DNA from: Trema orientale
Taxonomy: Eukaryota > Streptophyta > Magnoliopsida > Rosales > Cannabaceae
Direction: 5' to 3'
Assembly (NCBI GenBank): GCA_002914845.1
Contig: JXTC01000205.1
Location: 383,402-447,401, forward strand
DNA: 64,000 nt
The notes under the pieces were generated by a model. The model did not search any database. It was given only the letters and a program-made list of their open reading frames with translations, and had not been told where the DNA came from. Below, piece by piece: positions 55,471 to 64,000 of this stretch. A program made the position numbers and the translations under genes. Numbering within the stretch: the stretch's first letter is position 1; each line of letters opens with the position of its first letter.

Positions 55471-57439
55471 TGTCACGACCCAAAATCCAAGGCCGTGATT
55501 TTTAGTAATTTTATGTTGAAACAGTAGTAGATAATGATTTTCTAAAATTTCAGAAAGATCGAGTACTTATAATTTAAATTTTCAATCCTCAAGGTAAGCA
55601 AATTTCGAAATTTAGGAACTTTTCAACTGTATTAATTTTCCTAAGAAAAATCCCTTATTATTACCTATCCTTCGAGAAAATATTTTACTTAAAATTTATA
55701 TGAAATACTAATTATTAATTTACAACATTTGAAAATTCATAAACTTCAATAAAATGAGTCAATTTAAAACCTTAGGACCATAGTTCAAATAATTTACATA
55801 AAATCATTTATATTTCTAAGTACTCAATTTAATAGCAAAATCTTCCTCATACTTCCACTTAGTAATTATACTACAATTGGCTAAATAAAATTTGACATAG
55901 AAAAGGGAAGAGGATATGGAGTAGAGTAGGAACCAACCATTGAAGAGGAATGAAACTGCAAACATATACCAACTATGCTTGCCAAGCCACCAGACAAATA
56001 ACCCAAAATAAATCAACACCTGAAAGTAGGAGGAAGTAGGGGGGTGAGCATGGGAATGCTCAGTAGAGAATCGATTACCAATTTTTATACATAAGAAAAT
56101 ATACTCACGTTGAAGATCCTGCATGATTAGTGTTCCATTCAAAACAGTTCACAAAACTCAAGTGAAAATCATGGTCCAACGGTTCAAATATATTGAAAAC
56201 CATAATAGAACAAGTATAATGCACATCACATAAATCAACACATCACATGAGCTCTCATCCTCTCATCACAACCAGAGCAATGTATCAAGTGCTCTCTGCC
56301 TGACATCTATCTCTGAAAACCGGAGGGACACCCATTTGTCTAATCCTACCGAATCGGAGGGGTACTGAATGCCTACACCTACCGAATGGAGATAGTCAGA
56401 AAACAAACCCTGCGCAGGTTTACGGGCTCTCACCGAAGGCGGGTGTACTAGTCCGCCTACTACAACACTGCGATGCCTAAGATGACTCTCATGCGTGATC
56501 CTATGGAATGTACAATATATGGAATCTCAAACAACCATGCAGTATTTTTTAATCAAATCACTTTTAGTCCTCAAAAGTAAGTTCTCAATTCATTTGGGAT
56601 TTTCTAAAAATTTCGGCATTACAACGGCCGTTTTTGATCAAAACCCAAAATCCAATTTCCTGCATAAAACAGTTCAAAACAATATATATGACACGCCAAC
56701 CAGTGTGACGTGCCTCCAAGACAGTTTATATCTCAAATCAGGACAAAAACAGATATAAACACAATTTTTATAAATCATTTCACAAAGTTCCATATTTATC
56801 CAAAATATGTGAAAAATAAAATTAAACCAATTTAAAGAGCAAGTAATCGAATCCCTACCTCAATTGAGTATTCAAATAGCTCTACAGGGCTTTGGAAAAA
56901 GTTTGACGTCATTTGGGTGTCATTTGGAGGGTCGAGTGTCGTTTTCAAATCTTTTGATCAATAGGTTTGAAAACTCGATTTTCAATCGGAACTTCAGATT
57001 GTGAAACGGACCGCACCGCTGAATTCAGAGCACCCAAAAATACTAGGTTAGACATATAATTCGATCGATTCGGGCTCGGACCGAACTCGAGCCCACGGCA
57101 CGTAAATCGAGACGATCTAAGCCGTTAGATTTAGATTTTTGGGTCCGTCAACAAATATAGCCAATATATATATCAAAAGTTTTGTTTTCACGAGTAAGTC
57201 ACAAATATGAGGTTTGTTTTACGATCTAACGGTCGGATTGTAAAAATAAAATATAAAACTAAAATAGCTCAAAATTGACAAAAATGGCAAAANAGAGAGA
57301 GAACGAGAGTGAGAGTGATAACGGGAAGGGAGAGAGAGAGAAAACGTGTAATACAATCAAAAATCTGATTTTTGATTTTTTTTTTTTTAACTTTATGGTC
57401 AAATGACCAAATTACCTTTAAAAAAACTGGGTTTTTACA
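55471..57439 (-). mobile_element. Ty3/gypsy-type solo LTR (1969 bp), perfect target duplication
   Basis: On the + strand it starts TGTCACGACCC and ends GGGTTTTTACA. The flanks are the perfect duplication GAATC (55466-55470 and 57440-57444). In element sense (-) it ends GGGTCGTGACA. It shares the CACCTGAAAGTAGGAGGAAG phrase and the AATACTAGGTTAGACATATA phrase with the LTR at 33058-35393. No internal region remains. Confidence 0.85.
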
Positions 57440-57444
57440 GAATC

Positions 57445-59080
57445 AGTTTTGATGAGATAAAGAGAGAGAACAAATGGAATTTGGTTGTAGGAAAAGACCA
57501 AAAGGGAACTTTACATATTAATTTGGTAGTAAAACATATATGAAGTTATGAATGGATGATCATGTGAGATGGTTATGTTTACGGTGGAGAGTTGAACCGA
57601 ATGAAAGAAATGATGCAATAAAGGTGAACTGATGAAGGGGTAGGACCGAAAGAGAAATTAATTTTGTAATTACATGGGGGATTTGACAAGAGATAATAAG
57701 TGAGAGAGAGAAAAAGAGAATGTATATGAAAGAAAAAAGAAGAAAGAGTTTCTATTGATCTACAATTAATAGCCTATATATAGGCAAAACCTCAAACGGT
57801 TGAAGCAGTGTAAAGCGTCACCCATTAGACACCTAAATGACTAATGTGTCGTCACTAAATCTGAGCAATCTTAATCATGTAACACCTAGCTCAGAAGAAG
57901 TGGTCCAATAACATCTTAAAACATAGCCTTGTAGTATCACGACACATAGTACAGTGACTAATGTGGCTCAAGCTCCTCGATAATGTGGCGTTAATTTAAC
58001 TATGTCCCAATAAGAAATTGACACTTGTTTTGAAATGTCAAAATTTTCTAATATCTAGTATAATTTTAACCCATCATATTTTCTTAATTTAACCACATAT
58101 TACACAATTATCATATAATTTGTGACTTAATATTTTAGTTAGTTACTAATTATAAAAATTTTGTCACACCCCAAAACATTAAGTCCCCTGAGCTATAGTG
58201 AATGAAGACATTCACTAGAGCTCATTAATGTGAATTTTTCTGAATATGGTCTTCAAACATGTCTTAGAAATACTACATTCATAGAGAGAGAATTTCTTCT
58301 TTTGGATGAATTTCTGGGACAAGATGAAGTACCATTTCCTTACAGATATATCCCAACTAGGTTGGCACCCACCTGTAAAATAATCCGATATTCTTCCAAC
58401 AAGCTCAGGATAATAGATCGCTTGCTCTAGTTGGGTTCCAAATAGTTATGTCAAAATATTTCCATTGAATTAGCCCAACCCAAACAACGCCTCATTAAAA
58501 CCATACTTAGAGCAAAACCCAGTGGGAAAAATCTCTAGAAAGGCAAAAAAGTACGTTGCATATGAGCAACACTTTGGAGATGAGCTTGAGTACTGTTGAG
58601 ACTAATTTCTGTGAAGCTTCAATCATTATTTTTAGCTTTCTTGCTAACAAAAGTTCTTTGTAAAGGCTTGTGATGCTATTAAGAATGGCTCTTCTAAAGA
58701 AAGTTTACTGCTTCCAAATGGGTATGAGCATCTTATGTAAATAAATTATGAGGAACAAATTTCTTTTCCTTGCAAAATTGAAAGATTAGTCCAATATAGA
58801 GAACAAAGTCTCACATTTAGATATAAGAGAAAATATAAATAATTATTAGGGATAAGAATAAGAAAAATAGAAACTAATAAGAGTTTCAATTAGTCCTCAA
58901 TATTTATTGGTATAGATGATAATTAATAAATTGGCTATATAGTAAGATATAATATCTGATAAGGAAGTTCCCACGATAATTAATTGGACACAATCTACAT
59001 CTGATTTTTATTTTTAAAGTCAGAAGTGTTGGTATAAAGATAAAATATAAGTATAAAATTACTGATATTATTTTGAAACA
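57445..59080. other. No gene recognised; probable retroelement debris
   Basis: 58490-58545 reads GCCTCATTAAAACC and AAAACCCAGTGGGAAAAA, phrases I know from degraded plant retroelements, but no ends can be set. A TGTCACACCCC phrase near 58163 may be an LTR start. The frame 58230-58430 has no family motif. Confidence 0.4.
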
Positions 59081-59377
59081 GATCATCTTGTTGATAGCCT
59101 TGAGATATTCAACATTTTGCCTGATTCTTTTTTAGTTGGGTTATTTTGTCGATAGCTTTGGCATTTCACGTGATTCTTTTTTCAGTTAGGTCATCTTGTC
59201 GATAGTTTTTGACATGTCACGTGATCCTACTTTTGGCTAGGTCATATTGTCGATTAGACTTGATGGTATATCGCATGATCCTACTTTAGCTAAGTCATAT
59301 TATTGATAGCCTTAGCATCTCGCATGATCCTGCTTTAGTTGGATCACCTTGTCGATTGTCGTAGCATTTTGTATGAC
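59081..59377 (+). repeat. Six-unit ~50-bp tandem repeat
   Basis: Units begin at about 59081, 59139, 59189, 59240, 59293 and 59342. Each follows the plan GGTCAT.TTGTCGATAG, then a GCAT.TCACGTGATCCT core and a CTTT.GTTA end. Spacings are 58, 50, 51, 53 and 49 bp. Confidence 0.85.
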
Positions 59378-59519
59378 TGTACAAGTTGTCAGATAATGAT
59401 TTCAGTTTCGTCTAACCTCAATTAAATATTAAAGTACTAAAGCTTATAAATTACATGTACCATATGATAGAAGTACAAAAAAATAGAAACTAACCACTTA
59501 TTGTAACTGAAATATTTTA

Positions 59520-60151
59520 CAACTAACAATTCCCAATGGAGGGATGTTTGTAGAGTTATTATGGTCGGTATCGAAAACTAATCTGGGCTTAAAATCTAGT
59601 GAATTATTGAAGATGGTTCATATTACCTCATTACAGAACTTGAGACTTTATGGATTTTTACATGGAAATTTCTGGATTTCTTGATAGTTATTTACAAACT
59701 TTTTTTCGCCAGTCGTCTCAATAGCATTGTAGACATTTATTTAACCTCTTCTATGGTTAGAGAATGGGTTATTCTCAGCTCTTTGTTGTTGTTGTCCTAA
59801 TAAAATTTCGCCTCTTTGAGCTTTTTCATGGTAAGTTTTTCACACTGTATAGCAGTCAAATATAGCATGACCCACTTTCTTGTGAAACAAATATAACTTG
59901 AGGTACTTTGTTTCTTCTAGTGTAGGCAAAGTTTAGACTGGTAGAGGCCATAATACCCCATCCCCTGTCCACACTCGTGCGAGTGCAACGATTTGATTTT
60001 GTGTTAGAGGTATCTCGTGAGGGATTAGTTGATTTCTTTTGTCTTGACGCACTTTTTCAACCAAAGTGACCTCTTATTTTCGATTGAAAAAAGATGGCTT
60101 GCCCCAATTCTCAGCACTAGACATTCCGGAAGATTTATACAATTCCATTAT
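59520..60151 (-). pseudogene. Ty3/gypsy gag fossil with zinc-knuckle-like region
   Basis: On the - strand, 60120-59750 reads GKPSFFNRK, then a LEETKYLKLYLFHKKVGHAI segment with DCYTV, then YHEKAQRGEILLGQQQQ. That is the zinc-knuckle neighbourhood of a gypsy gag. It is broken in several places. Its upstream side is cut by the LTR that starts at 60152. Only a fragment of the element remains. Confidence 0.55.
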
Positions 60152-61925
60152 TGTGATATCCAGAATTCACAAATGACACCCGTTTCCTCACATAATTAAA
60201 GAGCCAATAATAACATGATGGCATAATATTTTTTTTGCATATATAAATGCATTTAAGTACAAATAGTTTTGAGTATTCATTTTACTATATTGATTATTTT
60301 ATGATCCTTGTTTGTTAAGTAAGTTTGTCGTGAAATGCTCAAAATATGCTCTTTGGTACAAATATGACGTGTATTTAATTGACAACTCTAAACATGACTT
60401 TTGGATTTAAGTAATTTTAAGTTGATATATGATATTGATTATTAGTGCTTCATTACCGTAAGTAGAAAATTTCTGCTTAGCTGAACATTAGTCGTTTCAA
60501 GTTATTTTTTTCTATTGTTTGTACGATAAGTTTCTGTGTAGTCAACTTAGAAGCTTTTTGTATAATTAGCTTGGAAAATTTCTTTTTATTTTTTTTATGG
60601 CTGAACCAATAGTATAATGAATGCATTTATGAAGTCATATTTGAGTATTTGTTATTCCTTCCTTAGTTCGCTTATGTGTATTAGTGGGATTTATTATGGG
60701 AATTGAACAGTAGAAATTGTTAGCATACATACACTACTCTCATAGTTGTGATTACTAATAGCAGAGGATTCTAATTTCTAAAATTTGTGTACTTATGATA
60801 TTATTTTAGTGTCTTGTAGAGGACTTTCCTACTCCAAGAAAATTAACGTGCAGTGAGTTAATATATGGATGTTGTTTACTTGGGTTTGATGCGATTATAA
60901 ACTTTGAGATGGGAAATTTGAATTGAAGGCTTGATTGATTGGTGTATACTATTATTTTTACTTTTTGCTTTAAGGTATATGGGTATATACGTATATGAAT
61001 GTAGATGTTTTTTAGTCAAAAACTAGAATTTGTACCCTTATGAGCTTGGTAATCAAAGAATCTTTTATTGATAAAATATTAGGAATAAATCAGTTGTACC
61101 TTGAGCAAAAAGTATTTTGCAAATAACGATTTGAAAATCTTAGAATTGAGGTAAGTAATGTTACACCTGCAATGTAAGAAATTCTTTGTTTCTATGAATC
61201 TGTAGAATTTGTTGATATAGAATCTGTGGTTATGTGTACATACATATATATCATCTAGCTTTGTATGAGACATGAACACATGGCGTATTTATATTGTCTG
61301 ACGAGTATTAGTGAATAGGGTGTGGCGGGCTAGCGCTTAAACATATGATATGGTTTCTTCGGGAACACTCTGGTCCTTTCGGGGACACTATGATTCCTTC
61401 AGAAACACTCTGACAGCGATATAGGGTAGACCTCTGCTATACATAGAGGAGATTTCTTCTAGGGCTCGAGACTTCTATATAGCTCATGATATATTATACG
61501 TTCTCTGAGTGGCTCAGTATGCAATTCACGGTCTTGTCAAGTAATACAATATACACAGGAATCCCGATCATATGATTATCTATTTCATATTATATGTATT
61601 CTGCCTTTGCATACGCTACTTACTGAGTTTTATACTCATAAGTATTCTTACATTGCAGAAGGTACTGCTGATATGTGAGTTTGGAGGAGGAGTGCAGACT
61701 TTCTGACCGCAGCTTGTGTATATAAGCATTTTGACGCTGTGGTATCCTGACCCAGAATTTTGTATCTGTTTTGAGTGTGTGTATATTATGTATATTTTTA
61801 TGAGAGATCCACTTTATAAGTATGTTTATATGTAAATATTACACTATGTGTAATTATGAGTGTGTTTTTCTTTGTCTGTCAAAAAATAAAAAAAATAAAA
61901 AAAAGTTTAATTTTTCACTAATTTA
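60152..61925 (+). mobile_element. Ty3/gypsy-type LTR, truncated relative of 6851-9480
   Basis: It starts TGTGATATCCAGAATTC. It is the inverted counterpart of the solo LTR at 6851-9480 through the CACCTGCAATGTAAGAAATTCT phrase region (about 61163-61184), the minisatellite (61352-61411) and a TGTAATTATGAGTG phrase (about 61848). Homology fades near 61925, before the expected GGATGTCACA end, so the 3' end is missing. It lies inside or beside a gypsy gag fossil. Confidence 0.65.
61352..61411. repeat. 20-bp minisatellite, three units
   Basis: Units at 61352, 61372 and 61392, the complements of units 3, 2 and 1 of the five-unit array at 7441-7540. Confidence 0.85.
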
Positions 61926-62845
61926 CTAAATACAAATACCATATTTAAAAGACATGTTTGCAAAATAATACAAGGAAATGAGCAAACAAGAAAATAAGCA
62001 TAAAACATGGTATAAAGCGCGAAATGTGGTATTTAGAGAATTGAATAGGCCGTAAAATGCTCGGCCCAATTAAAAGAAATATAAAGAGATTTTATAAAAT
62101 ATCACCACTAGAAATTACGCATACCACAAAATATATGATTCCTAAGAAATTCTTATTTTCTAAATCTTTTACCAACAAAAGTAATAAAAATATAATTGGG
62201 CCCTACTAATGATAATGGTAAAAATTTAAGACAGATTTCATATCTTATGGAAGTCGTGATGGATCATTAGGCCTTAATATAATACCACACATACTGTGGC
62301 CTAGCGAGGGCTTCATGTTGCATGCATATAACGTAAATGACATCCGAAGAACTTTCTTTGTGAGCTTAAAGCCAATATCCTCGAGATGGAATTGTCTATC
62401 TTTTGCAAGTAAATGATTTTCTTGCACGACAGAGGAATTAGTCCAGATAAAAATTCAAACCAAGAAAGATAAATATTGGTGGTATTTAACAATAAAATTG
62501 ACTCCCCAGTATTTTGAATAATTGTCAGGAAGAGGTAAACTCAGTCCCTAGTATCTTGTTAAATATTTTGGTAATCTCCTTGAACTTTTAAAAGGGTGGA
62601 GAGGGAGTGATGCCAAAAATTGACTAATTATGCTTGAAAAATATTTGCGCAAAAATTAGTCGTAAAAGACACTCATGATAATTTTCAAGAAGTATTCGAG
62701 AATAAGAGATTTAATTCTCAGAAATTATGAGGTTTTGAAAAAATGTTTTAGAAGGTAGAGAATATCCAGAAATTATTACAAGCATTTGTGAGAAAATATG
62801 CCACTCGTGAAAAAAGGAGAACCAAGAGCATATGGTGGGGTGTTT
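61926..62845. other. No gene recognised
   Basis: AT-rich DNA. The - strand frame 62245-62427 has no family motif I recognise. Confidence 0.45.
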
Positions 62846-63158
62846 ATCGGAAAAGAAACGATAAGGTTTTAAAATAGCAGCATGGGAAAAGTACGAAAAT
62901 CATCGTGCAGAAAAGCTCATAGCAAGGAGTGAGAAATCCATCTACATGCAGGAAGTTTAGAGAGTAAAAATGTAGAGGAATACTTATGAATTTGTCACGA
63001 TGAGTTTTTAGAATAGCTGCATGAGAGAGGTATGAAAAATCATGCAGGGAATCTCACATGTGAGAGTGAGAAAATAAATTACATGCAGAGACTCAAAAAG
63101 TGAGATTTAAAAGCATATAGAAAAATATTCATCGGATTTACACGATAAGGTTTTGACC
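62846..63158. repeat. ~140-bp tandem repeat, about 2.2 units
   Basis: Units begin at about 62848, 62986 and 63129. Each starts with a (T)TATCGGA..AAACGATAAGGTTTT-like phrase, followed by AATAGC.GCATG and an ATCATGCAG.GAA.CTC phrase. The third unit is cut after GATAAGGTTTTGACC by the LTR start at 63159. Confidence 0.7.
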
Positions 63159-64000
63159 TGTAACGGCCCCTAGTTTAACCATAATGTCATATACAGCCAA
63201 ACTAGGAAGTGTTATTCTTTCTTAAACATTATCTTTAGTTTTTATAAAATGGTGGGCAAATTTGAACTGTCTAAAACCTTTAAACAAAGCAACTGCATGG
63301 TATTTCTTGTTAGAAGTGTCTTTACAAAATGTACAATCAAAAGAAGTTTTCAATAGTCTATTTTGCCATCAGTGGTAGTATTTACACTGTACCAAAAATC
63401 TGAAACCAACAAAAATGTCGCCCACAGGTCAAGCTCGTCCACATCTGTATGATCATAGCGACAAAAGGCAAGCCAGGCAACCAGCTAGTCAGTACCAAAA
63501 TGTGCCTCCTCATCTGCATCACAAGACTAAAATGAGCTAAAGCTCAGTAAGTAAAAACTATGCATGCTTATGCATGCTTTAAAATCCCATAAAGTTCCCA
63601 TTGTACCCTTTTCTTTCTTAAACATTTGAATCCATGTATTTTCCTTAAAAATTATTCATAGTTGGGCCTCTTAGCACACTGCTAGTCCCGTAAGTCGATA
63701 GGCCATGATAACATTGGGCAGAAACTCTGGCCAGGAGTAAAAATAAGGTGCGACCATCGTGTGAAGTTTTTGAAAACTCCTTCCCTCATCAAAGGGGCAT
63801 CCCACACCGCGCTAATATTGTCTCGCTTCAACGAGACGCATCATAAGATCCGCAAGTCCCGCTTCAACGGGAGAGTCTGTATCAACAGACTTAGCTACCC
63901 AGCTTCGACAGACCAGCAATTGTACTTAAAACTTATCTTATAAAAATGGTACAATGGTACTTACTTTCAAATACCTTGTAATAAAATTCTCAATTTGCAT
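63159..64000 (-). mobile_element. Gypsy-type LTR, partial, running off the window
   Basis: It begins TGTAACGGCCCCTAG, an end type of chromovirus-like gypsy LTRs. It carries the GCTCAGTAAGTAAAAACTATGCA phrase region (63552-63574) shared in form with the other gypsy LTRs here. I infer the - strand from that. Short inverted phrases (CGCTTCAACGAGACG and CGCTTCAACGGGAG) repeat at about 63824 and 63859. The other end lies beyond 64000. Confidence 0.5.

Noticed and set aside
1-64000. tRNA, rRNA or organelle insertions
   Set aside because: No cloverleaf with conserved T-arm or anticodon context and no conserved rRNA or plastid stretch was recognised by eye. A tRNAscan run would be needed to exclude small cases.

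Overview
This window is eukaryotic plant DNA, most likely a eudicot. The evidence is one intron-bearing GH3 gene with canonical GT-AG introns, very AT-rich intergenic DNA, and a dense population of plant transposons: CACTA, hAT-Tip100, PIF/Harbinger and MULE MITEs, Ty1/copia and Ty3/gypsy LTR elements, and an L1 LINE piece. I cannot name the species from sequence alone. One run of N (4620-5412) is an assembly gap.

Region 1 (1-20476) is a nested stack. The base layer is an old, degenerate CACTA (En/Spm) transposon on the + strand. Its TNP2-like transposase and second ORF are spread over about 18 kb, and it ends at a recognisable CACTA 3' terminus at 20476. A copia solo LTR (4336-5592), an old gypsy element (6503-14602) and a hAT transposon (15913-19256) all landed inside it. 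The gypsy element's left LTR was later hit by a 2.6 kb solo LTR (6851-9480). Ahead of the stack, a 192-bp direct repeat carries a PIF/Harbinger MITE in one copy only, so the other copy serves as a natural empty site.

Region 2 (20477-49600) has no convincing host gene. It holds a copia 5' end (21419-23145), an antisense coiled-coil ORF beside an LTR-like region (23651-26400), a clean gypsy solo LTR (27236-29769), a truncated gypsy 5' end (33008-35393), and a young internally deleted copia element with gag only (35999-39169). It also has a copia-type LTR on the - strand (ending at 46154), two 172-bp MULE-type MITEs with perfect 9-bp target duplications (41501-41672 and 46404-46575), and several foldback or tandem repeats.

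Region 3 (50025-53218) is the only intact host gene: a four-exon, 599-residue GH3 acyl-acid amido synthetase of the GH3.10/DFL2 type. A 32-bp tandem duplication spans its stop codon.

Region 4 (53300-64000) returns to repeats: a 5' piece of an L1 LINE ORF1, a gypsy solo LTR with a perfect target duplication (55471-57439), a six-unit ~50-bp tandem repeat, a gypsy gag fossil split by an LTR related to the one at 6851-9480, a ~140-bp tandem repeat, and the start of another LTR running off the window. The elements do not form a pathway. Apart from the GH3 gene, the interest lies in their nesting order and in small structured repeats shared between unrelated elements.
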